DNA of 64,000 nt from Alnus glutinosa (GCF_958979055.1 NC_084889.1:4976761-5040760), one strand, 5' to 3'; positions 1 to 11,876 are shown, counted from the stretch's first letter. The notes: generated from the letters alone by a model not told the origin. Program-made: numbers and translations.

Positions 1-1440
1 AATCTCAGTTTAGGAGCCCACTAGATTAGCAAAGAAAAAGAGGACTATAAGCCAGTGAAAAGAAACATGCAGCCACAGCCACAGGATACATGATAATAAA
101 GAAAAAGACAGACTATTAAATCTCGATCTTACTCTATTCATCTATTTTATTTTTTGTTTTATTTAATCAATATATATAATGTTTCATCTTATTTATTGAC
201 CTTGTACCCTAGGATATCTCTTCAGTTTAATAAAAAGAAGACACAAAAGGAAGCTAGGTATTGAGTTCGATCAACAGCAATTGGAAAAATAAATAAATAA
301 ATAATCCTAAGAGAAAAATGTGTCCTTTTTTAATGGAATATATGGAATAGATTCATAGTTTGAACTCAAATATTTTGTAATCTAAATTTTCGCCGCTCTT
401 TATTTTGGGTAGTTTTGGAGGGAGATTTCCAATTAGTGTAAAGTGTAAACCGATGCAAAAGCAATAAAAGTGATTGAAAAGCTGTGTTTTTTAATTCACA
501 AATCAACACAAACATTTATAATGAAAGCGAAATTGTTGTTGAACTAAAAAAAAAAAAATGTCTTTCTCACTACAATCATGATCCTTTTATAACAAGGCAA
601 GAAATTAGCTCTAACCTAATCTAAACCAAATCGCATAAAGATGGAAATTAAGATCACAAAGTGAACCAAATTGAGAAAGAACTCAAAATGGATGGAATTG
701 ATTTGTTGCCAAAATTAAAAAGATTGCTCAAATTATTTTGCATCAGATGGATCCGCTCGAACGGACTTCTAGCAAATCATTCTGTCTTGATTTAGCTAGA
801 GCCAACTTCTATCGGACTTTTAACAAACCATTTTGTCCTTACTTGGCTTGAGCCAACTTTTAACAAACTTGTAGCAAAGTTCAAGCTAACTTCTAGTAGA
901 GGGTTCTACACGCCCCATTTGTCCTACAATAGTCTCCTCCACTTCAAAAACGCTCGTCCTCATATTATAATTTGGATAAGGTGGCTTATCCATCTAAAGA
1001 AATGTATTGTGGGGAATTTTTGTACTATCTAGAGAAATATATAATAATTGACAAAAACTTTAGTTGTGTTGGGTTTTTAATATTGACAAATTCGGTGTCA
1101 AAACTTATTTGTTTTATTCAAGAAAGGAAAGAGCCAAGTAAGAAAGAATATTGCAGAGTATTCCTCAAGAAAAAGGAAAAAGCCAAGAAAGAAAGAATAT
1201 TACTGAATATTCTTCAAGAAAATGAAAGAACTGAGTAGTGAAAATATTGCAGAATATTAATCAAGAAATGAAAGATATGTGATGTGGAAAATATTCTGCA
1301 AAATTAATTGTTCCTAATTGATTGTCATTCATTTTCATAACAGAGATTTCCTTAACAGAGACATCGTAATTTCTAGAGAGCTTCCAGAAGATTATTTGCA
1401 GAACATATTTTTCAATATGGAAAGGACTGATCAGAACAAG

Positions 1441-2189
1441 TAGGGGTGGGCACGGGTTGAGTTTTAGCCTTTTCTTGAACCCGCCCCGTGATGGGTGGGT
1501 TCCAGAAAATGGGTCCGAGCCCATATAAAAAAAATCCTTTTCCGTGCGGGTATCGGGTTCTCGGGGCAGGGTGAAAATTGGCTATTTTCGTGCAGGGCGG
1601 GGTGTTGCAGGTATCTATTTAAAATCTTGAACATCCCATTTAAACTGAAGAACAAACTACTATAGTTTTGTTTCTCTGTACCTTTTAATGGATCTTAAAA
1701 CTGAAGAACAAAATACCAAGCACGTTACAAACTTACAAGAAAGATTGAATACCAGTTAACAGTTATTGCATAATATAAACTTAAGTCGGTTGTACTAGTA
1801 ACAAACGGAGAGAGATAGAGTTTCTAGCCGTATAAGGAGTTTCTAGAACTGGAAGCTAGAGGGTTGGAATTGCAAAAGACTGTATGAGTGTATGACACCA
1901 AGCTGGAAGGTTGGAATTGGAAAGTGAAGTGCCTTCTACGGGAGGGGTGCGCTGTTTGGAGTCTTGGAGAAAGAATGCAGAAGGTTAGGGTTTGAAAAAA
2001 GTAATTATTTATATCAACGCTAACCTCGGGGCGGGGCGGGTTTGCGGGTAGGGAAAATCAGATTAATGGTGCTCGGTTTTGAAGTAAAATAACCTGTGTG
2101 AACTGTATAACATGAGATATCCACAAAATTTCGGGGGGGAGGGGGGGGTGGGGTGGTATGCGGGTTCGGGTGAGTTATGCCCACTCCTA
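1441..2189. mobile_element. hAT-type non-autonomous element (copy A)
   Basis: The ends are inverted: TAGGGGTGGGCA at the left and TGCCCACTCCTA at the right. An 8-bp target duplication AGAACAAG lies at 1433-1440 and 2190-2197, the size expected for hAT elements. The subterminal parts are GC-rich (gggcggg-type) and mirror each other. No transposase is visible. Immediately right of the element the sequence GTTATGCCCACTCCTA plus the target duplication is repeated once more, to 2226. The orthologous copy is at 31324-32029. Confidence 0.75.
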
Positions 2190-2903
2190 AGAACAAGCAT
2201 AGTTATGCCCACTCCTAAGAACAAGTATCTACACAAAATATCACTAAGAATGAAAGGTCCTGGTGAAAGAATTATTTCTGGAAATTTTACAGCTCAGAAA
2301 GTCGGTTTTCCCTAGATACCATTCGGACGCCCAGTTGCCAGAGTTCGGATGCTCAGCTTAGAGACTCAAAGTCCTATGAAGGTCCGAACATTACAGCAGA
2401 CGATGAAGTCAGTAGCTCAAGGTTCGAAAGCTGTCCGAACGGGCCCAGCGAACGCTGAAGTCAACAAGTTCCCATCAGCAAGGAGTCCGAACGCTACTTT
2501 ATGCAACCGTCTGGACGCTAGGGTTTCCAGGTCCGGACGCTTTTCAGAGTTTTATGAAGTTTTAGTCGCAGTTTTGGACGCCTAGAAGCCAGGTCCGGAC
2601 GCTGCCTATGCAAATTCAAGTTTGAGTAGAATTAGGATTTCAGAAGCTTATTTAAAGATGCTCATAGGTTGTGTAATTTAAAAGCAGAATTCCATAGTAG
2701 AATTCTCATTGTTCTAAAAGAGCGTGTTTAGGCATAAATTGTTAGATATACTAACTCTCTTAGAGTTTTATGTTTGTTTTGTTGTAATCAATCTTTTGAA
2801 GTCTAACTTAGAGAGGAGTTCTAAGTTAAAAGAATCCATTGAAGAACTGTAACGACCCACCCCCAATGACACAATATTGTTCGCTTTTTGGCTCCCCAAA
2901 CCA

Positions 2904-2990
2904 GACTTCCCAGGAGGTCACCCATCCTGAGATTGCTCTCGCAGAAGCACACTTAACTGCGGAGTTTTGATAGGTTCATAACCATCACGG
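2904..2990 (-). repeat. 5S rRNA-like stretch in Cassandra 3' LTR
   Basis: The minus strand reads AACTCCGCAGTTAAG, then GAGAGCAATCTCAGGATGGG, then GTGACCTCCTGGGAAGTC. This follows the plant 5S rRNA from its middle to its end, including the internal Pol III promoter region (A-box/IE/C-box). Similarity weakens toward the 5S 5' end. It is part of the LTR and not a 5S gene. Confidence 0.85.
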
Positions 2991-3276
2991 TTTTAAAACG
3001 CGTTGTGTCATAAATGGTGCATTTATACATATAAGCACATCCCCATTCCTAGGCAATGTGGGATGTCACAATCACCCCCCCCTTGGGACCCAGCGTCCCT
3101 ACTGTCGACCCTCATGGGATCACCCCATTCTTGGCATCCCAGCAAGTGCCCGCTGGCGACCCTCATGGGCTTGTGCGCGCTCCCACCATCTCAGGCTGGA
3201 CAATGGGTCTGATACCATTTGTAACGACCCACCCCCCAATGACACAATATTGTCCGCTTTTTGGCTCCCCAAACCC

Positions 3277-3362
3277 GACTTCCCAGGAGGTCACCCATTC
3301 TGGGATTGCTCTCGCAGAAGCACGCTTAACTGCGGAGTTCTGATAGGTTCATAACCATCACG
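3277..3362 (-). repeat. 5S rRNA-like stretch in Cassandra 5' LTR
   Basis: This is a second copy of the 5S-like sequence. It is slightly closer to plant 5S than the other LTR (AAGCGTGCTT rather than AAGTGTGCTT on the minus strand). It lies in the 5' LTR of the minus-strand element, where the Pol III-type promoter would act. Confidence 0.85.
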
Positions 3363-4602
3363 GCTTTAAAACGCGTTGTGTCATAAATGATGCATTTATA
3401 CATATAAGCACATCCCCATTCCCAGGCGATGTGGAATGTCACAAGAACTCTTCAGACAGGAGGTCTCGTTGAGAGACGTTCATGTATAGGTACGTGTCAG
3501 AGTTAAAGATACGACTACTGCATTGGGTTATGTGAGTACGACTGCTTTGTAACTAGCTATTTATTTTGTTAGTAGATTTCATAGGTTTGGCTGCCCCAGA
3601 GTGATTTTTCTCTTTGATACAAAAAGTTTCCACTTCGTAACCAAAATATCTGTGTTTTTTACGTTTTCGCATTTTATATTTTGGTTGCATGTTTAGTTGT
3701 GATTACACAAACTTTAGGAGTCATATTTTATTTTCAAGCTGGACTCTTTAGTATCATGTGCAATTTTCATAGCATCCAGAGAAATGTGACCACTTCATGA
3801 TCCAGAAATAGCCAGGAAAAATAAGACTACAAGACAAAGAAAAGAAGCAGCTAAGAAAAGTCCTCTTATGTTTTGCTGCAGGTTCAAGATGTTAGACAGA
3901 TATTAATCATCCAAATATCCATTTGCTTGATACTTTACATACATGTCCACCAAACAATAACCATCACAAGCATTCAAACCCAATCCCACCTGAGTAACTT
4001 AAAAGATTTCATTTGCTATCCATATATAGGGCAATTCTAGCTACTCACAAGCTGATAAAACTCTGCTTAAAGTAAACCAATATGGCACTTACCCACTCAA
4101 AATCATATCTAATTACAAATCTATTGCTTTTCTTGGGTACCCCAATTGCATGAATTAAATTATCATCAAATTCCAACTAACTACATTCTTCTTTGGTATT
4201 TTCTCACACATCTTGGAGATGTTTGGGAAGTAATTGTGTAAACACTTGCTTGCCAAACAAGTCCCTTATAAGCCAAAATTTATATCTTGTCATAAGCATA
4301 TTAATCAATGCATGCATACTTGACACATACATTAGACCCAAAAGCTTTTTATGGTGACTTTAAATATTTAACCATTGTCTTAACATTCTATGCTTCCAAA
4401 GCTTTCAAGAAAACAACAGCTAAAACTATTTGTTGGCCTCCACATTCAAAAATACAAGTTTATGAATATCAATAATATTATCTCCAAATGACAAGGATTT
4501 GTCAAAGCCTGTATGCCAAATTCACAAGGCAGAGGATATTATTTATTATATACCACTTCAAGCGAGACGATGAGAATTAAATCACATGAACCATGGTAAA
4601 TA

Positions 4603-4918
4603 TAGGGGTGCAAAGATAGTTACGAATAACGGTTATTGTTTTTAACCACTAACTGTAACCGTCTTAGGCGATTATTCTATTTTTATAACCGCAACTGTCC
4701 CGCCTTAGGCCGTTAACCGTTATTTAAATTTATAACCGCACCGTATAACTGCTTTTAAATTTGAGCATTTTGAGCATATTTTTGGGTGTTGGGTCATCAT
4801 TGGACATCTTTTTGGGGTTTATTTTAGATATTTTTTTTGCCTTTTTTTTTTTTTTTTTTTGCCGAATGTATGGTGTCATTTAAAACTTCATATGAAATGA
4901 CGTGTTTTGTGTGTGGGC

Positions 4919-4968
<50 letters not shown>

Positions 4969-5045
4969 GGTTAGCGGTTACTAACTTCCTCCACCTACCC
5001 GTAAACCGTTAACCTCCCCGCCCTAGGCAGTTAACTATTTCTTCC
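4603..5045. mobile_element. hAT-like MITE, right end lost (copy A)
   Basis: It starts TAGGGGTGCAAAG and is rich in 'aaccgttaacc/ggttagcgg' motifs read on both strands. The partner at 33817-34292 continues for about 80 bp beyond the point where copy A diverges and there approaches an inverted end. An AT/GT microsatellite sits inside. No coding is present. Confidence 0.5.
4914..4961 (+). repeat. (GT)n(AT)n microsatellite
   Basis: A short run of GT dinucleotides passes into about 15 AT dinucleotides. It is much shorter in copy B (near 34110-34132). Confidence 0.9.
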
Positions 5046-5370
5046 TTCGCTCTAACATGGCCACCGGTTTTTTCTTTATCGAGTTTGGATCCGGTGTTGC
5101 ACGTGTCCCATTGTTGAGTTGCTACACAATTTTCAGCTGTTCGATCACTGCCACTTGTGGTAATGAATGTCACTTGATATTCGGGTAAGGGTGCCCAAAT
5201 TGCATGCCCAAAACCAGGATTCGGGTGTTTCAGACAGCCTAGATGAGAAGTTCACTTGTATGGAGCACTTGGCACACCCCTATTTCATTTTAATTTCTTC
5301 CTTGACTTTTGGGTTTGCGTGCCTCGAGTAGCCCTATGTGTGAGGCCCATTTGGAGAGATAGAATCAGGA
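5046..5370. other. Unassigned spacer
   Basis: No convincing coding or repeat ends were seen. It lies between the break of the duplication and the poly(A) end of the first LINE. Confidence 0.4.
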
Positions 5371-7450
5371 TTTTTTTTTTTTTTTGAAGGGAAAGTTTTG
5401 TCTTTCCATTAAGAAATATCAGTACAGACAATATCCACAATAGCTGAGGGGCAAACACCTATCCACACATATTGACAGAACTGGGAAACAGCTAGCTTAG
5501 CCAAGCAGTGAGCAGCCTTGTTCCCATCACGCCCCACATGCGCAATTTTCCAGTGAGGAAAAGAGGAAAGCAAAACCCGAGTTTCCGAAACTAAATTTTC
5601 GTAAGAAACGCAGCAATCCCCTGAGTTCCCCAAAGCCAGAACCACTTCACGAGAATTCCCTTCAATCTCAATTGAGGAGAAGCCCATTTCTCTAGCAAAT
5701 TCCACCGCCCTCCTAGCCCCAAAGGCTTCAGCCACAGTAGGATTCTGGATATAGGGAAGCGCTGTACACAACGCTGCCTTCACGTCGCCCATATCATTTC
5801 TGGCAATGATTCCCACTCCCATACGTTTCTTCCGAACGTCCAAAGCAGCGTCCCAATTTATCTTGATGGATTCGGCAGCTGGTTTACTCCACCGCGAAAG
5901 TGCACGAGGACTCCCGTTCTCCCGATTCGCAGCATCCACGGAGGATTTCCGATAATCTCCCAACAGCTCTTTGGCACCTTTCATCAAACAAGAGGGGGAT
6001 GGAATTGGGCCCCCAAAAACCATCGAATTCCTCCTCAGCCAAATCTTATGGGCTATGATCGCAAAAAGCTCCAACTCGTCCGCGTCCAATCTATCACAAA
6101 GATAGCAGAAAATACTGAAAAAATCGTCCTTCATCACCACACTTTTGTTGATTGAACCCCCACAACAACCCCAGACAGCTTGGGCAACGGCACACCACCA
6201 CAGCGCATGGCCAGTCGTTTCATCATCAACTCCACACATAGGGCAGACAGGTGCCGGAACCACCTTTCTTTTAAATAAATTGTTCTTTGTTGGGAGTACT
6301 TCATTACAAGCTCGCCATAGAAATAGAGTTACTGACCGAGGAACCTTAATTTTCCAGAGATGCTGCCAATAAGGGCTGGACTGAGAGGCCAAAGACGAGC
6401 ATCCCACAATCCGCGAACGGCGTTCCATCTCCAAGTGGTAGGCGCTACGGACTGAGAAGGTTCCCATTTTCGTTCCTGCCCAAACAAGTCTGTCCTCTTG
6501 GGATCTGGGACAAATCGGAAGGCTACAGATTTTCTCAACAGTCTCCTGTGGGAAAATTTGCTCAATAAGAGGTATGTTCCACCAGTTTGTGTTCCGATTG
6601 ATAATTTCTGCAACCTTAGCTTCTGTGGATAGAACCCGAACAGGGTCTTGAATTTTGTGAGTAGAAGAAGTAGGAATCCACCTATCTTTCCAGATTTTAA
6701 TCTTCTCCCCATTTCTTACTCTCCACATTATGCCTTCCTTTAACAAAGATTTTGTCTGCCAAATGCTTCTCCAAGCAAACGAAGGTCTCTTCCCCAAGTC
6801 TGAGTCCATGAAATCAACCCCCGGATAATACTTATCTCTCATAACACAAGCTAACAGAGAGTCAGGAAACTTAAACAATCGCCGACATTGCTTAGCCAAC
6901 AAAGCAACATTAAAGCAATCAAGTTCCCTGAATCCCAAACCCCCAACATCCTTTTTCCGGCCCATATGCTTCCATGAAACCCAAGAAATCTTATTAAGAT
7001 TTTCTTTGAAACTCTACCAAAATTTCCTCATCATAGAATTTATTTCTTTGATCAAAGTTTTTGGAAGTCGGAAAACACTCATGGTGTAATTGGGGATAGC
7101 TTGGATCACACTTTTCAAGAGGACTTCCTTCCCTGCATGAGTAAGGAATTTCTCCTTCCAACCATTTAGCTTTGTCCAAATTCTACCCTTAATGAAACTG
7201 AAGGAAGATTTCCTAGAGCGCCCTATTAAAGCCGGAAGCCCTAAATACTTTTCAAATTGATTAACAGCTGCAACATTCACCTCTTGTAGAAGAGCATCCC
7301 TAACCTCTTGCTTAGTATTTTTACTAAAAAAGATTGAAGATTTCTCCTTATTAATCTTTTGACCGGAGGCCATTTCATAAGTTTCCAGAATATCTTGAAT
7401 ACATCTCCATTCTCTCATATTTGCTCTACAAAACAGAATGTTGTCATCCA
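5371..7450 (-). pseudogene. 5'-truncated plant L1-type LINE (RT end, zinc-binding and RNase H domains)
   Basis: A minus-strand non-LTR retrotransposon ORF2 remnant. It enters at the reverse transcriptase catalytic motif (DDNILFCRA, 7421-7451; the usual residues before DD are lost) and continues through the RT thumb (KYLGLPALIGRSRK). Then come a long linker, the zf-RVT region (LFLWRACNEVLPTKNNL, then CPMCG near 6240) and an RNase H domain (KINWDAALDVRKKRMGVG, then HVGRDGNKAAHCLAKLA) to a stop at 5409. One in-frame stop (TAG at 7014-7016, where the family has Trp-Trp-Gly) splits two reading segments in the same frame. The minus-strand poly(A) tail is the T-run at 5371-5384. The 5' truncation and 3' A-tail are typical of target-primed insertion. 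Confidence 0.88.
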
Positions 7451-7559
7451 ACTTAATTATATAGTCTTTCTATGTTTGTACACTCACATTTAAAATAAAA
7501 GTAGATAAGTTTTAAACTAATTTCATATTAAGTTATAAGTCATAATTGTATATAAAAGT

Positions 7560-7785
7560 AGGCTTGGCAACTCGGGTTGTTTAGTCAACCCGTTTAGTTA
7601 ATTTGGTCATAAATGCGTTATAAACAGGTTATCATGTCATAAACGTGTTATAAACGGGTTAACATGTCATAAACGTGTCATAAGTATGTCATAAACGAGT
7701 TTGCGGGTCATAACGGATTATAACCTAAACCTAAACCCTATAACTTCGTGTCGAATTCGCGAGTCGTGTCAAAATTGTCAAGCTT
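7560..7785. mobile_element. Small MITE with 10-bp flanking duplication
   Basis: The ends are inverted (AGGCTTGGCAAC and ATTGTCAAGCTT) and flanked by ATATAAAAGT at 7550-7559 and 7786-7795. The interior repeats 'cataaacgtgttataaacggg' variants. A 9-10 bp duplication points to a Mutator-like origin. A related, less regular stretch is at about 61600-61960. Confidence 0.6.
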
Positions 7786-8186
7786 ATATAAAAGTTACAT
7801 GTATATAATTTTATTTTTATTTTTTTAAAAAAAAAACATTTCTTTAGAATAAAAAAGTTTTCTAATTTGTTATAGGCATGTAAAAACAAATCAAAAATAG
7901 AATTTGACATCTCATTCAAATTACGCTTAACGACGATATTTTACTAAATTTTATTTTTTATCATCTCTGAAGTTAAATCTTTACAATTTTTTTTGTCAAT
8001 ATAAAATACCGATATGCCAGAAACTCATTGTTCATTTTAGTACGTAGTCTATAATCTAGTTTTAACAAATTTCAAAATTACTCGACGGTTCTGAAATCCG
8101 TGAGTGACAAGATCCTTATGAGCAGATCCTGAAATAAATGAAAATCCTCCTTTATAAAAATAAATGATGAGCATTATCTTTTATAC

Positions 8187-8226
<40 letters not shown>

Positions 8227-8723
8227 TAAACTGAAACTCTTCCCTTCTTATAATCTTTACCACCTTTTATTTTTTTTCGAGGTAAGTCTATGGTCTAAAA
8301 GTCGTTGAAATTATACCAACTCGGCAGGTTACAATGAATATTGGATTTGGGTTCGGCCCCAATCTCAATTCCAATATTAATTTTTACCTATGTGGTTGTA
8401 AGTTTGTAACTTGGGAAGTGTGAAAGCCAGCGTTTGTGCACATGTCCATTGTCCAAATGATGTTTTTTATTTTTATTTTTATTTTTTAAGTGTTAAAAAA
8501 AAAAAATACAAAGAAAAGGGAAAGGGAAAAGGAATTAAGAACATTTTTTTGATTAAAAAAAAAAAAAAAAAAGAGTACGGCAACTTAACAAAGAGCCCAA
8601 TAGTACAATGCAATAAAATTCTAAAATCTATTTATGAGCCAATCCAATGGATTTTTGCCCAACAACAAAAATAGAGGCCTCCTAACCGGCGGTTTAAGGG
8701 CAATTCAAAGATGATTTTAGAAT
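7786..8723. other. AT-rich intergenic stretch
   Basis: No gene was recognised. It contains a 33-base A-run at 8188-8220 and further poly(A) stretches near 8495 and 8557. Confidence 0.4.
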
Positions 8724-9160
8724 TAAATATATTTTAACCCCCTAAACTACCATTCTTTTTCTGGATGCCCCTCAAAACTGTCAATGCTTGGATTCTGACC
8801 CCCCAAACTACCACTTTTTTTATTTTTTGTCAACATCCGTACATTTATGCCCCGTCATTTCTAACAGAAATTGGGTCATGTGCACGGCATGTGACCCTTT
8901 AGCCCAAAAATTCAAAAATATCTCTCCTACAATTCTGAAATTCACACGGTTAAGGGAGGGGTATTTTCGGGTTTTTGGGCTAAAAGGGTTACGTGCCGTG
9001 CACATGACCCAATTTCTGTTAGAATTGATGGCATAAATAGACGAATGATGCCAAAAAATCAAAAAGTGGTAATTTGGGGGCTAGAATCTAAGTATTGGTA
9101 GTTTGGGGGGCTATTCGGAGAAATTGTAGTAGTTTGGGGAGTTAAAATGTATTTAACCCA
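8724..9160. mobile_element. Foldback (long inverted repeat) element
   Basis: The left arm (from about 8724, ttttaaccccctaaactacc) is complementary to the right arm ending at about 9160 (gtagtttggggagttaaaatg). Pairing continues inward through a core (8863-9020) where GGGTCATGTGCACGG pairs with its near-complement before TGACCC. Almost the whole 437 bp can fold as one hairpin. No coding is present. A second copy of the core lies at 9288-9423. Confidence 0.7.
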
Positions 9161-9287
9161 TAATTTTAATTACTTGAAACAACACTTACCGCAACAATAA
9201 CATACTTAAAAATCACAACGGAGAGATGAGCATCGGTAGTAATTGGATTAGAGCCATCTAATTAAGAGAAACACTATACATCATGAT

Positions 9288-9423
9288 GCACGGCACGTGA
9301 CCCTTTAGCCCAAAAATTCAAAAATATCTCTCCTACACTTCTGAAATTCCCACGGTTAAAGGAGGGATATTTTCGAGTTTTTGGGCTAAAAGGGTTACGT
9401 GCCATGCACATGACCCAATTTCT
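9288..9423. mobile_element. Second, partial copy of the foldback core
   Basis: TGCACGGCACGTGACCC at the left and its near-complement before 'acatgacccaatttct' at the right match the core of the element at 8724-9160. The right side is cut at the poly(A) tail of the following LINE, so the LINE probably inserted here. Confidence 0.65.
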
Positions 9424-10950
9424 TTTTTTTTTGAAAGCTCCGGTTATTTGTTTCCTTCCATAAAGCAACAAAAGAGACAAGTAGGCGCCACTTTCCACAC
9501 TGTAGCACTCATCGACCTACCCGAGGACCACCATTAAGCAAGCAGATCGAAAACACGTCAAGGCATAACCCATGACATCTCAAAATGACTGAAAAGAGTA
9601 TTCCATAAAGCAAAAGCCACATTGCAGTGGAGAAGAATATGGTCCATGGACTCCTCAGTCTTCTTACACATGCAACATCTGTTGATCACGATAACGAGGC
9701 GCTTCCTGAGATTGTCCAAGGTGAGGATCTTTCCAAGAGCCACCGACCATGTAAAAAAGGCCGCCATTGAAGGAGCTTGAGTCTGCCACACTCTTCTAGG
9801 GAAAACGAGTGCCTTCCGAGCAAAAAAAAAAAAAAAGACTGCCATATGCTAAATTTGGAATTCACCACAAATTTCCACCAAGCATCTCTCAATACCATAG
9901 CGCCACAACTATTTACCTAGCAGAGCGTGACTAAAAATCCTCAGAGATCAGAGAGCAAACCTCATTCTAGCTAACTAGGTGAAATTTAAATTATTCACCT
10001 ATCCCTCCCCATAAAAAGTCACATTGGAGCTTCTCAATTCGATTAGCTACACTAGCATGAATGGGGAAGAGGAACAAAAAGTACGTAGGTAGGTTGGATA
10101 GAGTGCTCTTTATAAGGGTGACCCTGCCTCTCTTGAACAAATACATTCTTTTCCAACTAGCCAATCGACACTCCATCTTTTCCACTATGCCATCCAAATA
10201 GACTTAGCCTTGTAAGAAGCCCCTAGTGGAATGCCAAGATACTTCAAGAGTAAAGAAGAAGTCTTGCAACCCAAGATGCCAGCCAACTCATCCACATTAT
10301 CCACAATACCCACATGAACCAAAACAGACTTGGCCAGGTTAATCTTTAAATCAGAAACAGCTTCAAAAAATAATAATAGAACATGGAGATAGCGAAGGTG
10401 ATTAGGGTTGGCCCCATAAAAAATCAAAGTATCATCCACGAACAACAAGTGAGAGATATTAACAGTAGGAGGCCTAGATCCCACAGAGAATCTTGAGAGA
10501 AGACCTCGATCAACAGTAGCGGTAATCATTTTGCTCAAAGCCTCCATGACTATAATGAATAGAAAATGAGACAGAGGATCGCCCTGCCTCAACCCGCGAG
10601 AGCTACTGAAGAAGCCAGCTGGAGAACCATTAACCAAGACGGAGAAATGTATCGAGGAAATGCAATGCGCTATCCAAGAACACCATTTCTCTTTAAAACC
10701 ACATCTTTCCAACATGTAAACAAGGAAATTCTAGTTAATATCGTCAAAAGCCTTCTTAATATCCAGCTTGCAAAGCTACCTAGATTCGCCAGACTCGATG
10801 CGACTATCCAAACATTCGCTAGCAATGAGAACCAAGTTCAGAATTTGTCTACCTTTACCAAAAGCGTTCCGAGGCTTTGAAATGATCTTCTCCATGACAT
10901 TACTCATTCTATTAGCAAGGACTTTAGCGATGAGGGCCTTTTTTTAATCT
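9421..10950 (-). pseudogene. Second 5'-truncated, degenerate LINE
   Basis: Minus strand. The RT domain (9991-10940) includes GLRQGDPLSHFLF, the catalytic FVDDTLIFYGA (a YADD variant) and LKINLAKSV, and continues as [21 protein letters not shown] deletion near 9900-9990 removes the linker. The zf-RVT part follows at 9558-9845 (NRCCMCKKTEESMDHILLHC). Several frameshifts and stops break it. The A-tail is the T-run at 9422-9431, abutting the foldback copy. The 5' part upstream of the RT is lost; 10950-11250 holds weak LINE-ORF-like residue (KGEVDRALEIVDEG on the minus strand). Confidence 0.82.
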
Positions 10951-11720
10951 TCAAGACGAGCTTTCACCTTCAAAATTGGGCTTTGATTAGTCACAACGGG
11001 TGGGGCCTTCGCCATAAGCTTCGCCAAACAGAACCGACCTGATTCAAAAATTAAACCCTTTCCAGCCCAAAAGAAATCAAGCCCTCATCCACTATCTCAA
11101 GAGCCCGGTCCACTTCCCCCTTTAATTTCTCCAGCCGACCTTTTCATTTTCAAAGATTCCCACCGATATCCACCACGCACTCGTACAACGTCGTCTCCTT
11201 CTACAGCACAAAAGCAGTGAATGGATGTGCCTGCCAACCTGCCTATAGCAACCTCCTTACACGTATTCATGATTTTTTTTTTTTTTTAAATGTTCTCATT
11301 ATTTTACTTGATATGAAGTCGCATTAATAGCTAGGTGCCTCCCTTCACAAGAAGAGAAAGATGGAGTATTCAACTATGCCAATAGCTATACATGTCAAAC
11401 ATCTAGAAAATGTCGTCAAGACTTCATAAATGACATGAAATATATAACTCCAATGAGAAACATTTAAAGAACAACCTGGCAAATTAATGATGGAATAACA
11501 TAACTGCTTCAAAATTCTCATTTCAGGCTATTTTCACAAGACCATGTATATTAATCAGACATAAAATTGTTTTTTTTTTTCCTTCTGAATAATTTTGTAA
11601 CCAAAGATCCCCTCCCCCCCACCCCTTTTTTTTTTCCTTTCCCCTCTTTGGCATGGGGGGAGAAGATGCCACTTGGAGGGCCATTAGCATAATTTTGTGG
11701 AATACAATATATGGAACACA
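10951..11720. other. Unassigned stretch between LINE relics
   Basis: The part up to about 11250 may be degenerate upstream LINE sequence. The rest is AT-rich with C- and T-homopolymers (11605-11640). No further dihydroxyacetone kinase exons were found here, although the 3' half of that gene would be expected on this side. Confidence 0.35.
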
Positions 11721-11876
11721 ATTTTTTTTTAATGAGTAATTGCAAGTTAATAAAAAAGCGCAAAGGCGCAACCTCAAGTACACAATAAGTATACAAGAGA
11801 GACACCTAACTGGAAGAAGATAGAGTACAAATTTGGTTTTGGAATACACTAAAAGAAGAGTTGACCATAAAATACT
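11721..11876 (-). mobile_element. 156-bp LINE 3'-end insertion
   Basis: The minus strand ends with the plant LINE 3'-terminal signature (gtgtacttgaggttgcgcc...gcgcttttttatt) and an A-tail (T-run 11722-11731). It is flanked by a near-perfect 9-bp duplication, TGGAACACA at 11712-11720 and TGGAACATA at 11877-11885. The right duplication reaches the splice donor of the last recognisable DHA-kinase exon. Confidence 0.65.

Larger units (their letters stand above)
2848..3443 (-). mobile_element. Cassandra TRIM retrotransposon, complete
   Basis: Two near-identical LTRs (2848-3070 and 3220-3443) with TG..CA ends flank a 149-bp non-coding internal part. A 5-bp target duplication AGAAC lies at 2843-2847 and 3444-3448. 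On the minus strand a primer binding site TGGTATCAGA (complement of initiator Met tRNA) is at 3208-3217, 2 bp from the 5' LTR, and a polypurine tract AAGGGGGGGGTGA is at 3072-3084. Each LTR holds a minus-strand 5S rRNA-like stretch. The 5S-bearing LTR, small size and lack of coding define Cassandra. The empty site is preserved in copy B near 32657. Confidence 0.93.
2280..3760 (+). repeat. Copia-LTR-like segment, interrupted by Cassandra
   Basis: The stretch resembles the LTR of plant Copia elements in having repeated gtccggacgc-type motifs (2340-2600) and a tail with 'gtttccacttcgtaacc' followed by a T-rich end. I could not fix TG..CA ends or a 5-bp target duplication, so the family and limits are inferred. 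The same segment is at about 32100-32960 in copy B without the Cassandra insertion. No gag or pol coding is present. Confidence 0.4.
1..5045 (+). repeat. Copy A of a long direct duplication
   Basis: This block matches 29833-34216 almost base for base in the same orientation. Position 1 corresponds to 29833, so the match may extend left of the window. The match stops inside a MITE at about 5040-5045 versus 34211-34216. Copy A differs by the 596-bp Cassandra insertion (2848-3443) and a 27-bp tandem repeat at the hAT element's end, and it lacks the GA microsatellite of copy B. Both copies share the hAT element, the Copia-LTR-like part and the MITE, so these inserted before the duplication. Confidence 0.9.

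Noticed and set aside
3003..3354. Overlapping plus-strand open frames of about 95 codons
   Set aside because: They run through the non-coding Cassandra internal region and LTR.
2904..3362. 5S rRNA genes
   Set aside because: The 5S-like sequences lie inside the Cassandra LTRs, are incomplete at the 5S 5' end and are not in a 5S tandem array.
4603..5285. Extension of the copy A MITE to the inverted-looking 'cacaccccta' at 5285
   Set aside because: The flanking 8-mers do not match, and the sequence after 5045 is unlike copy B.
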